A stretch of DNA of 41,353 bases, taken from positions 1 to 41,353 of the forward strand of contig CALIEI010000090.1 of NCBI GenBank assembly GCA_938022165.1, written 5' to 3'. Source of the DNA: an uncultured Saprospiraceae bacterium. GTDB lineage: Bacteria > Bacteroidota > Bacteroidia > Chitinophagales > Saprospiraceae. The notes beneath the pieces were generated by a model, which worked only from the letters and a program-made list of their open reading frames with translations, was not told the origin of the DNA and ran no database searches. The translations under genes were made by a program, and so were the position numbers. Below are positions 1 to 9,092 of the stretch, in pieces. The stretch's first letter is position 1; the number at the start of each line of letters is the position of its first letter.

Positions 1-1316
1 AACCCCCTCGCTTTCAACTCCAAATACTTATTAATACTATTGATCGAAAGATCTGCGGGTGAGGTCAATATTGTTTGAATCTTATGCTGTCTTAATATCT
101 GAGCAATCGTCCTTTTTTCAGATATGAACTGCTTTGCAACGGTCTGATGATATATACCTTTGGTATCTTCTACTTTAAGATTGGCTAATTTTTCTACCTC
201 TGTATTGGTGAAGAATACAACAACTAATAAATGTAGTCGATTGATCTTTCTCAATATAGGCAGCACTCTTTCGAGGGCATAAGTACTTTCAAAGTTGGTA
301 TAGATAAAAAGTAAGCTGCGACCTGTGATCAATTTTCTCGCAGCATGATAAAGTAATTCATAGCGCGCTTCTAAATCACGGGGCTGTTCCCGGTACAGCG
401 CTGCTAATATTTTATTGAGATGATTAGTTTTTCTATCCGCTTTAATAGCAGAGCCAATTTTATCTGAGAAGGTGAGTAGGCCTGCCTTGTCTTTCTTTTG
501 CAAGACCACATTTGAAATGGTCAAAGTGCTATTTATCGCATAGTCCATCAAGCTCAAGCCCTCAAATGGCATCAGCATATTTCGACTTTTGTCAATGATG
601 CAATAGACACTTTGAGACCGTTCATCTTCGTACTGATTGACCATCAACTGCGCCATGCGGCTACTTGCCTTCCAGTTTATACTTCGATAATCGTCGCCTG
701 GTACATAATTTTTTATTTGCTCAAACTCATAGCTACTCCCGATTCGTCTAAGTTTTTTCACTCCAGAATCTAAGCTAATACTATTAAATGCCATCAGCTC
801 ATATTTTTTCATCTGCAAAACCGATGGATATACTGGTGCCATTGCTTCTGCCTTTACCACTATCCTCCTATTGATCAGTTTAAGCGATGATGATATAAGC
901 AAGTTGATATTGCCAAAATGATATTCTCCTCTTTCTATCGGTCTTAAGTAGTAATCTAATGATGTCTCTTCGCCACTTGATAGTTTTATATGTATACTAT
1001 GATTCCTAGCTTGAAACTGGACAGGCAATTCATCAATAATTTCAAAAGTAAGATCTCTATTAGCTTTATTTCTTACAGTAAGCGATATCTTATTCTCATC
1101 TGACAAGGAGAGCAACTTAGGTAAATGTCTTTCCGCATCAACTTTAGTTCCATTAAAAAACAACCAAAATACATCCAATCCTACAAAACAGAAAAGTGCA
1201 ACCAAAGCTACCTTCGCTAAAGCAAAAACGAAGTACACCTGAAAGCCAATTACAAATAGAATCACTATTGTAGCGAAGGCATAAAAAAATCTGTTATCTA
1301 GATAAAGATTGCGCAT
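1..1316 (-). CDS. DUF58 domain-containing protein (3' end cut by window edge)
   Basis: My own translation of the minus strand from the ATG at 1316 gives about 438 residues with no stop before the window edge, so the C-terminus is missing. Two hydrophobic stretches lie near residues 8-50, and the DUF58 core is visible further on as YVPGDDYRSINWKASSR followed by a von Willebrand A-like region (CIIDKSRNM). DUF58 proteins are membrane-anchored, of unproven biochemical role, and almost always pair with a MoxR ATPase. Here the moxR stop lies only 7 bases upstream, so the two are very probably co-transcribed. The family assignment is solid; the function is unknown. Confidence 0.9.
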   Translation of the reverse strand, partial: MRNLYLDNRFFYAFATIVILFVIGFQVYFVFALAKVALVALFCFVGLDVFWLFFNGTKVDAERHLPKLLSLSDENKISLTVRNKANRDLTFEIIDELPVQFQARNHSIHIKLSSGEETSLDYYLRPIERGEYHFGNINLLISSSLKLINRRIVVKAEAMAPVYPSVLQMKKYELMAFNSISLDSGVKKLRRIGSSYEFEQIKNYVPGDDYRSINWKASSRMAQLMVNQYEDERSQSVYCIIDKSRNMLMPFEGLSLMDYAINSTLTISNVVLQKKDKAGLLTFSDKIGSAIKADRKTNHLNKILAALYREQPRDLEARYELLYHAARKLITGRSLLFIYTNFESTYALERVLPILRKINRLHLLVVVFFTNTEVEKLANLKVEDTKGIYHQTVAKQFISEKRTIAQILRQHKIQTILTSPADLSINSINKYLELKARG

Positions 1317-1323
1317 AGTTAGA

Positions 1324-2409
1324 CTAACGTGGTACTTCTATTTTTTTGATCATATCATTGATAAGCACCTTAGGATCTACACCTTCCATTTCTCTTTCAG
1401 GAGTAAGAATGATTCTATGATTCAAAACTGGATACGCAGCATACTGTATATCATCAGGTGTCACAAAATCTCGATTCTCGATAGCCGCTAGTGCTTTCGA
1501 AGCTTTCAATAATGCCAATGAGGCTCTAGGGGACGCCCCTAAAAATAAGTCTCCAGAACTACGAGTAGATACCACAATCTGCGCTATATAATCCAAGAGA
1601 GAATCTTTGATAGACACTTTTTCAATGAGCTCTTGACACTGTTTTAGCAATTCTGCGGTGATAACTTTTTCAACATTTGGCTTCTTATCTAATCTAAAAT
1701 CTTTTCTAAAGCGGTGTAATATTTCCTTCTCTTGATCCAAAGTCGGATACTGAACATTGAGTTTATACAAAAACCTATCTAGCTGTGCTTCCGGTAGCTT
1801 ATAAGTCCCTTCTTGCTCTACTGGATTTTGGGTAGCGATCACAAAGAATGGATACCCCATCGGATATGTAGTGCCGTCAATAGTCACTTGATATTCTTCC
1901 ATTACTTCAAACAGTGCTGCCTGTGTTTTCGCAGGTGCTCGATTGATTTCATCAATGAGAATAATATTGGAAAAAACGGGCCCAGGCTTAAACTCAAATT
2001 CTGAATTCTTGACATTAAATATATTAGTACCAACCACATCCGTTGGCATCAAGTCTGGCGTAAATTGTATCCGCGAAAAATCACTACTAAACGCTTTTGC
2101 CATCAACTTAGCCATAAGCGTCTTGGCAATTCCCGGAACACCTTCAACTAACACGTGGCCTCCTACTAGAATAGAACTTAGCATAAGATTGATCATCTCC
2201 TCTTGACCTACAATAACTTTGGACAACTCTTGCTTTAATCGATTGGCAGTATCCGATACCAGCGTCAAGTCTAGTCTATTTTGATTCCAAAGCCCTAATC
2301 CATCATTAGAAGGTGGCGGAGTAGTTAAACTGCCCTGTGAGCTTACATCAGATGGTTTATTCTCCTGAATAGGATCCTGATTATTATCGTTTAATTCTTC
2401 TGGATTCAT
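1324..2409 (-). CDS. MoxR-family AAA+ ATPase
   Basis: A 361-residue AAA+ ATPase of the MoxR family, whose members act as chaperone-like remodellers for partner proteins, often with von Willebrand A domains. Walker A is GVPGIAKT (residues 90-97), Walker B is IILIDE (149-154), and the family signature INRAPAKTQAALFEVMEE follows directly. Residues 1-40 are a polar, probably disordered extension. The C-terminal lid includes the GASPRAS segment typical of MoxR. It sits 2 bases after the DUF4350 gene and 7 bases before the DUF58 gene, in the usual moxR gene order of Bacteroidota. The target of remodelling is not visible from the sequence. Confidence 0.95.
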   Translation of the reverse strand: MNPEELNDNNQDPIQENKPSDVSSQGSLTTPPPSNDGLGLWNQNRLDLTLVSDTANRLKQELSKVIVGQEEMINLMLSSILVGGHVLVEGVPGIAKTLMAKLMAKAFSSDFSRIQFTPDLMPTDVVGTNIFNVKNSEFEFKPGPVFSNIILIDEINRAPAKTQAALFEVMEEYQVTIDGTTYPMGYPFFVIATQNPVEQEGTYKLPEAQLDRFLYKLNVQYPTLDQEKEILHRFRKDFRLDKKPNVEKVITAELLKQCQELIEKVSIKDSLLDYIAQIVVSTRSSGDLFLGASPRASLALLKASKALAAIENRDFVTPDDIQYAAYPVLNHRIILTPEREMEGVDPKVLINDMIKKIEVPR

Positions 2410-2411
2410 TT

Positions 2412-3791
2412 TTATGATTTAGATTGAATGGAGAATTTATTTAGTTTTTGATAAAAAGTAACCATGGTGTTTTCTGAGACAAAGTCGCTATTTTCAATAT
2501 TGTGATAATAATCTAATAGTCCCTGAATTTCTTCTTTTGGTCTTTTGGTCTTTGCAGATAACAAACCTACAAAATCGTCTCCTAGGTCGCTTGTATTTAT
2601 TCTATAATAATGTCTTATATCTTCAAGCCATAATTGCATTTGATCTTCGCAAAGTTGTTTGCGATCATTTTTATTAAAGTAAAGATTGCCAATAGTATTA
2701 ATAAAAGTAAGACTTGTGTTCTCTTTCTTCTCCAATACTGGAACTATGCGTTGTTTGCGCTTCGCTCTAAACATTAGGAAAAATCCCCCCATAGCTAGTA
2801 GTGAATACCAAGCCCACCGTAAGGAATCTTGTTTCAAGATATAAGTTAATGGCCCTTTACTTTCAAGATAGGAATTATTTTGATTTCTAGATTTTCCCAT
2901 ATCTCTACTGGTTCTCGAATAGTCATCCCAATGCCAATCTTTGGTAGGCTTTGCCTCCGTAATCAGTTCGACGTATTCCGACGTTTTATCATTTAGCATA
3001 TGAATATTGGTAAACACTAAAGGATTGGTATGAATAAAAAAGGATCCTTCCCCATGAGGTATTTTAAAGTAATTGATTAGTGTGTCATTTAAATAGCCTA
3101 AAACCTCTAAATTGTTACTATCTATACAAGCCAAAGAATCATGCAAATAATACCAATCATGATACCTTGGCTTTCCATTTTTTATAGTAGTATAGAGACT
3201 ATCTGTTTCGATCAAAAGGTAAAGACCTAAATCTAGTTTGAGCCTCCCTACCTCTTCTCCAAAAACATTAAAATCAAGATGATCAAAATCTTGATACTCC
3301 CAATCCATCTTTTCTAATACAGGTATAGTATCAACAACAAAATCATCTTCTTCATAAGTATAGCTATCGTCACCGGAATAATCTTGCTCATCATCCTCAT
3401 TTGTCACAACATGGCAAGGAGTAAATATTTTAGCGGAAATGCTATTCGGAAATATTTTGGTGGAAATGAATGCATTATTTCCTTTGCTGACAAACTTAGC
3501 AAGGGCTTCTGCATCTGATTCATCTACAAGCATGGCATCACCCATAAAGAAGTAGTTTCCTTTTACTTGACTTCCCTCTTCAAAATATTTTGAAAGTTTT
3601 TGCGTAATTTCTTTTTGTTGATCTGGAGAAATATTGTCGAGATATCTCTTGATAATGTAAGTGCCGTAGGCATGGTTTTTCTGATCTTTATACATGGTAC
3701 GCCAATCATACTTTTGAGCACCACAGCTCATGAGCATAAGAAAAGCTATCATACAGATAAAGAATGATATGTTTGTAGCAAACTTACTCAT
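2412..3791 (-). CDS. DUF4350-type lipoprotein with one membrane segment
   Basis: A 459-residue protein with a lipoprotein signal: a hydrophobic stretch followed by LMSC, with the lipidated cysteine at residue 23. A long extracytoplasmic region contains an acidic insert near 120-150. A transmembrane segment at about 326-342 is followed by a basic stop (RAKRKQR) and a cytoplasmic tail of roughly 110 residues. This layout matches DUF4350 proteins that sit beside MoxR/DUF58 genes. Its start overlaps the end of the DUF4129 gene by 4 bases, indicating translational coupling. Function is unknown; it may be an envelope partner of the MoxR ATPase. Confidence 0.8.
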   Translation of the reverse strand: MSKFATNISFFICMIAFLMLMSCGAQKYDWRTMYKDQKNHAYGTYIIKRYLDNISPDQQKEITQKLSKYFEEGSQVKGNYFFMGDAMLVDESDAEALAKFVSKGNNAFISTKIFPNSISAKIFTPCHVVTNEDDEQDYSGDDSYTYEEDDFVVDTIPVLEKMDWEYQDFDHLDFNVFGEEVGRLKLDLGLYLLIETDSLYTTIKNGKPRYHDWYYLHDSLACIDSNNLEVLGYLNDTLINYFKIPHGEGSFFIHTNPLVFTNIHMLNDKTSEYVELITEAKPTKDWHWDDYSRTSRDMGKSRNQNNSYLESKGPLTYILKQDSLRWAWYSLLAMGGFFLMFRAKRKQRIVPVLEKKENTSLTFINTIGNLYFNKNDRKQLCEDQMQLWLEDIRHYYRINTSDLGDDFVGLLSAKTKRPKEEIQGLLDYYHNIENSDFVSENTMVTFYQKLNKFSIQSKS

Positions 3792-4471
3792 GCTGGATTT
3801 GCCATTATTTGCTTACTCAAAATATCAAACTCTTTATAGATCATATTAAAATCACCCTCCTCAACGTTACGTTCTCCATACCACACTTTCTCAAATATAC
3901 TAGTAGAGCTACGAAATTTTTCATAAAAAGGCAATGCTGATGTTTCAAGAATATAATCTCTGTTCGTTTTGTCTTTTTTCCAATTGATAAATTTATTTTC
4001 GGAAAGCTGTTTGACGATAAGTAAATAATGTAGCCTTATCGCTATTCTAAATTGCTTTTTATCAATAGCTTGTTTTAAATAATATGCTACATCATGGTTC
4101 TCTAAATCTTCTTCAATTTTCTCTACTGCCTGTAAATTTAGCTCCTTAATTTTTCTCGACTTTGGCGTCATAATATTTTCATTGCCAAGAACAAAATATA
4201 AAATAGCAACAACTACTCCTATCAAAACAATGATCAAAAGCACACCAAATACATCAGAAAAATTAATACTGGGCGGGTTAATTGAATCCTTGTCTTTCTT
4301 TTTTTTCTCTTCCCTTTTCTCGAACACATCGTCTGAATAGTCAATATTGTCTCTAGCATCTACCAACTCCTCTTTGGGCACATAGGAATTCTCTTGGTTC
4401 TGCGCTACACTTTCTGTGCAGCATACAAACACCAATGTTAAATACAACAAATATTTTAGCTTGATATTCAT
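3788..4471 (-). CDS. DUF4129-like membrane protein
   Basis: A 227-residue protein with a signal peptide (residues 1 to about 24), a lysine/glutamate-rich linker, one transmembrane helix at about 74-95, and a helical cytoplasmic domain. That domain contains the AIRLHYLLIVKQLSENKFINW pattern (seen near 140-165) typical of the DUF4129 C-terminal region. It overlaps both neighbours by 4 bases, as expected in a tightly coupled operon. In other bacteria DUF4129 domains occur with transglutaminase-like proteins and MoxR clusters. The biochemical role is not known. Confidence 0.75.
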   Translation of the reverse strand: MNIKLKYLLYLTLVFVCCTESVAQNQENSYVPKEELVDARDNIDYSDDVFEKREEKKKKDKDSINPPSINFSDVFGVLLIIVLIGVVVAILYFVLGNENIMTPKSRKIKELNLQAVEKIEEDLENHDVAYYLKQAIDKKQFRIAIRLHYLLIVKQLSENKFINWKKDKTNRDYILETSALPFYEKFRSSTSIFEKVWYGERNVEEGDFNMIYKEFDILSKQIMANPA

Positions 4472-6363
4472 ACCTCTTTGACTATTCCTCTAATTTTATT
4501 ATCAAAACTGATTTCATTAATACTTTTTTCCAGACTAAGCCCTTCACTTTCTTCTTTCAGCGAATAAAAGGCAAATGAATAACCTATTAGATTCAACACA
4601 AAGATTAAAACAAAATTGAAATGTGCGAAAAATAGCAGCATTGCATATACCAGCGCATTCAAATCTTTTTGGCTAAGCTCAAGATTCCAGCCCACCATAC
4701 TAATCAAAAACCAAAACAAACTCGCCTGAATAAAAGTGTAGAAAAAAGCACCTAGTACCCAAAGAGAAAAACTCAATCCAATAACTTTAGAGAAATTAGA
4801 AAAATACATTTGCCATGCTTCTCCAAATGCCATAATAAAATTACGCTCTCCTCTAAATATTGAATACAACCAAAGAAATAAAAACGGAAATACAAATGGT
4901 ATCAAAATAAAAAGAAGCCCACTGCCCCATGCAAGCAAACCTATAAATAATCCACAAACAACTAACAGACCTGCAAATATATTTACACTTTTGATAACAC
5001 TGCTTTCAACAAGATCTACTCCTCCTATACTAATTGCTTTTCTTTCAAATAAAAGACACACAAAAAATGATATAATTAAAAACAATACTACGTTAAATGG
5101 TAAAAGCCATGGCTCATTAACGTTATAAAATAACTGCGGAATTTCCTCTAATTTATATAATGGATCTATAAAAAAATTTAAGACTGATGTAGGTTTGAAA
5201 TTATATATTTCATACAAACTCACCTTCATTAAACTGGTATTCACCAAAGTAAACAATAGCGATAAAACGGCTATCAATAAACTTATTTTGCCTGCCAAAA
5301 CTACATACATCAAAAAAGCCTCATTGAACAATTGGCCAGAATTTTTAATTTTTAAAAATTCAAAATTGTAATGATTTTCAGGCTGTAACTTTAGATGATC
5401 TATATTTTTCTTAGCCCCTTCCTTGTTCTTTTTTCTTGGGTAGAATAAAAAATACCAAAACACAAATCCAAAGCAAGCAATAATGAAAATTGCCCTTAAG
5501 ATATTTGGCATTTCCGTATGTCTTGTTAAGTATCCCTCAATAAATCCTGCTAGGATAAAAATAGGTGTAATGCCTACCATGATTTTTAGCCCGCGTTTAG
5601 CTGAGATTTGAAACGCTTTAATTCTTGAATAGGTACCCGGAAAAACTAAGCCTTGCCCCATAGTAATCCCTGCTGCTCCTGCAATCACAATGGCCGAAAT
5701 TTCCAAGGCTCCATGCATCCAAATCGTTAGAAAGGATTCTAACAAAAAACCTTGCTCATAAAAGAAATACTGAAAAGAGCCTACCATTACTCCATTGGAG
5801 ACAAGAACTCCAATAGAACCAATAAGATAGAAAATTCCCATCAAGAAAGTCAAGAAAGCAACCATTAGATTATTGAATGTAATCCCTATACTCATCCCCA
5901 ATTCCTTACTATCCTTATACACTCGCATGGGGTCTCCATCCTTTATATTATCTAATGTCATATCGACATAAAAATCCCCAAGGATGGTTCTTACAAATTC
6001 GGGATCCATTGCACTTGAAAAAGCACCGATAAGCATAGCACCTACAAATACAAAAAATGACAGTCGAAAAGCAGATCTACTTTCATATACAAGACGAGGA
6101 AGATCATCGGTCCAAAAAGAAATGATTTTGCTTTTTTTAGTCTTTTTATATGTATTTATCCTATTGTAGACATTTTTTGAAAGTGAATTGAGGTAGACCC
6201 GAACAGAACGATTGGGATAGAAGGTTCTCGCATAGCTCAAATCATCGGTGACTTGGATGTACACATCTTTTAACTGCTCAGGAGTAGCAAATTCTTGCTC
6301 AAGGATCAACTCAAATGAGTGCCATTTCTCTTTGTTTTGCTTTATAAACTGAGTCTCCTTCAT
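4468..6363 (-). CDS. SpoIIM-family integral membrane protein
   Basis: A 631-residue polytopic membrane protein. Its N-terminal 310 residues resemble stage II sporulation protein M, with an amphipathic cytoplasmic start (MKETQFIKQNKEKWHSFE), a first membrane helix near residue 100, and the loop WMHGALEISAIVIAGAAG that is typical of the family. The second half adds several more hydrophobic segments (from about 350 to 600) and is roughly twice the length of a minimal SpoIIM. No sporulation is implied: such proteins are common beside moxR/DUF58 genes in Bacteroidota. It is the first gene of the minus-strand cluster, with an RDD protein transcribed divergently. Confidence 0.85.
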   Translation of the reverse strand: MKETQFIKQNKEKWHSFELILEQEFATPEQLKDVYIQVTDDLSYARTFYPNRSVRVYLNSLSKNVYNRINTYKKTKKSKIISFWTDDLPRLVYESRSAFRLSFFVFVGAMLIGAFSSAMDPEFVRTILGDFYVDMTLDNIKDGDPMRVYKDSKELGMSIGITFNNLMVAFLTFLMGIFYLIGSIGVLVSNGVMVGSFQYFFYEQGFLLESFLTIWMHGALEISAIVIAGAAGITMGQGLVFPGTYSRIKAFQISAKRGLKIMVGITPIFILAGFIEGYLTRHTEMPNILRAIFIIACFGFVFWYFLFYPRKKNKEGAKKNIDHLKLQPENHYNFEFLKIKNSGQLFNEAFLMYVVLAGKISLLIAVLSLLFTLVNTSLMKVSLYEIYNFKPTSVLNFFIDPLYKLEEIPQLFYNVNEPWLLPFNVVLFLIISFFVCLLFERKAISIGGVDLVESSVIKSVNIFAGLLVVCGLFIGLLAWGSGLLFILIPFVFPFLFLWLYSIFRGERNFIMAFGEAWQMYFSNFSKVIGLSFSLWVLGAFFYTFIQASLFWFLISMVGWNLELSQKDLNALVYAMLLFFAHFNFVLIFVLNLIGYSFAFYSLKEESEGLSLEKSINEISFDNKIRGIVKEV

Positions 6364-6493
6364 ACTAGTTAAATACAGTTAGCTCTTTCTTGTTGTTTTA
6401 CTCTAAAATATGGCTTATACTTAGGAAATAATATGAAACCAGCTTTTAATTTAACAAAAGCCTCTATTATTAAGTATAGTAACGATTATAGCT

Positions 6494-6501
6494 TAATTTT
6501 G
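6494..6501 (+). promoter_or_regulatory. Candidate -7 box for the RDD gene
   Basis: TAATTTTG matches the Bacteroidota -7 consensus TAnnTTTG and lies 28 bases before the RDD start codon. The expected TTG around -33 is only partly met (TTA). The site falls in the 166-base divergent gap between the SpoIIM-like and RDD genes. Confidence 0.4.
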
Positions 6502-6529
6502 ATGCGCTAATTTCCACATTAAGGACCGA

Positions 6530-7264
6530 ATGGAAACCATCAATATCCGGACTACACAGAATGTTGTTATCAATTACGAGCTTGCTCCTTTGAGAGATCG
6601 TTTCGTAGGTTTACTTATTGATATTCTAGTCATTTTTGTAGTGCACATTTGCCTTGCCATATTCTCGTCTTACGTTTTTTCAAGTGAAAGCGAACTATTA
6701 TCTGCTTTAATACAGTATTTTGGTGTAATTGCATTTTTCTTTTATACCCTAGCAATGGAAATTTTTAATAATGGCCAAACCCTCGGGAAACGTACCATGG
6801 GAACCAAGGTCCTCAAAATAGATGGGTCAGAACCCAGATTAAGCGACTTCTTGATCAGGGTTTTATTTCAAATGATCGATTTCCTCTTGAGTATGGGGGT
6901 ACTCGGAGCCATCTTTATCGCTACCAGTAGCAACAGACAGAGAATGGGAGATAGAGCAGCAAATACAGTGGTCGTAAAGATGAACGTAAACAACATGTTT
7001 AACCTAAAAGACATTTTGAAAATTAGCACTATCGAAAACTATGAGCCTATCTTTCCAGATATAAAAAACATCAAAGAAAAAGACATGCTTGTAGTCAAAA
7101 ATGCACTGCTCAGGCATCGAAACAATCCTAGCACAAACAATGTTGCTATGATCAATAAATTGACTAATAAAATGGTCCTCCTTTTAGAGATAAAAGACAA
7201 ACCGAAAAATAACGTAGAATTTTTAAAAACGCTAATTAAAGACTACATCGTATTAACTCGATAA
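6530..7264 (+). CDS. RDD family membrane protein
   Basis: A 244-residue protein with the RDD domain at about residues 15-150. The opening YELAPLRDRFVGLLIDILV contains the Arg/Asp-Asp signature, and the second conserved block GQTLGKRTMGTKVLKIDG follows the second membrane helix. About three membrane helices are visible. The last 90 residues are hydrophilic. RDD proteins are implicated in transport or membrane homeostasis in some bacteria, but no substrate can be assigned here. It is divergent from the SpoIIM/MoxR cluster, a recurrent neighbourhood in the phylum, and rlmD follows 8 bases downstream. Confidence 0.9.
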   Translation: METINIRTTQNVVINYELAPLRDRFVGLLIDILVIFVVHICLAIFSSYVFSSESELLSALIQYFGVIAFFFYTLAMEIFNNGQTLGKRTMGTKVLKIDGSEPRLSDFLIRVLFQMIDFLLSMGVLGAIFIATSSNRQRMGDRAANTVVVKMNVNNMFNLKDILKISTIENYEPIFPDIKNIKEKDMLVVKNALLRHRNNPSTNNVAMINKLTNKMVLLLEIKDKPKNNVEFLKTLIKDYIVLTR

Positions 7265-7272
7265 TAAGAAAG

Positions 7273-8682
7273 ATGGGAAGAAAGAGAAGAAAGAAAATCA
7301 TCATTGAAGATTTAGAAGTTTTTGAACTTGCTGAAAAAGGAAGAGGTGTAGCAAAAGACCCTGAAGGGCGAATTGTATTTATCGAAAGAGTAGTCCCTGG
7401 AGACATTGTAGATGTGCAAGTTTCAAAGAAGAAAAAATCAATGCTTCAAGCATTTCCGATAAATTTCAAAAAAAAATCAGATCTACGCATAGAACCACTT
7501 TGCAAGCATTTTGAAGTCTGCGGCGGATGTACCATTCAAAATATACCTTACGTAAAACAAATAGAATTTAAAGACAACAATGTTATCCAGGTACTCAATA
7601 GGATAGGCAAAATTTATCCTGAAGAAGTAATTCCAATTCTTCCTGCTCCCGCAGTAGAATACTATCGAAACAAATTGGAATTTTCATTTTCCAATAAGCG
7701 TTGGCTCACAAATGAAGAAATGGATAGTGGAATCTCTAACCTTGAAGACGTACTTGGGTTTCATAGAGCTGGAGCATTTGACAAAATTTTAAATATAGAT
7801 AAATGCCATCTTCAAGGAGGAATCTCTAATCAACTTAGAAATTCTATTAAACGCATAGGGATTGAATTTGGACTTACTTTTTACGATGCTAGAACCCAAG
7901 AAGGAGAACTTAGAAACATCATTGTAAAAACCAGCTCCCTTGATCAATGCATGCTGATACTTAGTATCAACCTAAAAGATGAAACCAAGATAAAGGAGTT
8001 CTTAGATGTAGTAATCCAGGAGAATCCAGAACTGACCTCCGTATTTTATTGCATCAATGATAAAAAGAATGACTTTATCCTTGACCTAGAAATGAAGTTA
8101 GCACATGGTAAACCATACATCGAAGAAGTGCTAAGGGATGTTACATTTCGTATAGGACCGAAGTCTTTCTTTCAAACCAATCCTGCACAAGCTACAAGAC
8201 TTTTTGAAGTAGTAGAATCATTTGCTGGCCTGACCGGTAATGAAAATGTCTACGATCTATATACTGGTATTGGCAGTATTGCATTATTCATTGCAAAAAA
8301 CTGCAAACAAGTAGTTGGTATTGAAGAAATAGAATCTGCGATAGAAGATGCAAAAGAAAACATGGAGCGCAACAATATCTCCAACACCGTTTTTTATGCA
8401 GGTGACGTTAAAGATATACTTACCAAAGAATTTGCAACGCAGCATGGCAAACCAGATATATTAATTACAGACCCACCACGTGCCGGAATGCATGCAAAGG
8501 TGGTCGATATGCTATTACAATTAAAAGTACCAAAAATCGTGTATGTAAGTTGCAATCCTGCGACCCAAGCAAGAGATTTGGCCTTACTTTCAGAATTATA
8601 CTCAGTAAAAAAATCGCAAGCGGTGGATATGTTTCCCCATACCCATCACATCGAAAATGTAGCACTCTTGACTTTGAAATAA
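7273..8682 (+). CDS. rlmD: 23S rRNA (uracil-C5)-methyltransferase, RlmD/RumA family
   Basis: A 469-residue SAM-dependent RNA m5U methyltransferase. Residues 1-70 form a basic TRAM-like RNA-binding domain. Four cysteines (C77, C83, C86 and C178) fit the family's [4Fe-4S] cluster pattern. The SAM-binding motif is DLYTGIGSIALF near 326, and the catalytic cysteine lies in YVSCNP (C427), with the ITDPPRAGMH motif just before it. RlmD methylates U1939 in E. coli 23S rRNA; Bacteroidota homologues are annotated by similarity, and RlmCD-type dual specificity cannot be excluded. The stop overlaps the start of the next gene by one base (TAATG). Confidence 0.93.
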   Translation: MGRKRRKKIIIEDLEVFELAEKGRGVAKDPEGRIVFIERVVPGDIVDVQVSKKKKSMLQAFPINFKKKSDLRIEPLCKHFEVCGGCTIQNIPYVKQIEFKDNNVIQVLNRIGKIYPEEVIPILPAPAVEYYRNKLEFSFSNKRWLTNEEMDSGISNLEDVLGFHRAGAFDKILNIDKCHLQGGISNQLRNSIKRIGIEFGLTFYDARTQEGELRNIIVKTSSLDQCMLILSINLKDETKIKEFLDVVIQENPELTSVFYCINDKKNDFILDLEMKLAHGKPYIEEVLRDVTFRIGPKSFFQTNPAQATRLFEVVESFAGLTGNENVYDLYTGIGSIALFIAKNCKQVVGIEEIESAIEDAKENMERNNISNTVFYAGDVKDILTKEFATQHGKPDILITDPPRAGMHAKVVDMLLQLKVPKIVYVSCNPATQARDLALLSELYSVKKSQAVDMFPHTHHIENVALLTLK

Positions 8683-9029
8683 TGGATACAGAAAGAAGAT
8701 TAAATAAAATCAAAAAAGAATTGCAAAGTGTTTCGCGCTTGATGGAAAAGGCAAGTGACGAAATTTTCAACCAGGATATTTCTAAGTATCCCATTTTTGT
8801 AATCGCTCAACAAGAAGTTAGTGTTGGCATCTTGTTAGCAACGGCAGAACAAATTAAAAGTAAGTGGAATTTGTATATCTCTACACTAGAAGAATTTTCC
8901 ACCAAGAAACTAATAAGACAGGAAAGGATCAATGAGTTTAGGAAAATTTATAAAGACCCAGCAGACTATTACTGTGTTTTTGTGATTGAGGATTTAGGCT
9001 CGAAATTTGTATTTATACCCATAGAATAG
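8682..9029 (+). CDS. Small protein of unknown function coupled to rlmD
   Basis: The in-frame open frame extends upstream into rlmD, but the ATG at 8682 overlaps the rlmD stop by one base and gives a sensible 115-residue protein. It is soluble with no signal peptide: a basic helical N-terminus (MDTERRLNKIKKELQ) is followed by a mixed alpha/beta region ending in YYCVFVIEDLGSKFVFIPIE. I do not recognise a domain. The one-base overlap implies co-translation with rlmD, which hints at, but does not prove, a link to RNA modification. Confidence 0.7.
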   Translation: MDTERRLNKIKKELQSVSRLMEKASDEIFNQDISKYPIFVIAQQEVSVGILLATAEQIKSKWNLYISTLEEFSTKKLIRQERINEFRKIYKDPADYYCVFVIEDLGSKFVFIPIE

Positions 9030-9092
9030 CACAAAACACCTATATTTATTAGGTTTTTAGCGCTTTTCTTAATGAGTTCGCCCCAATAAAAA

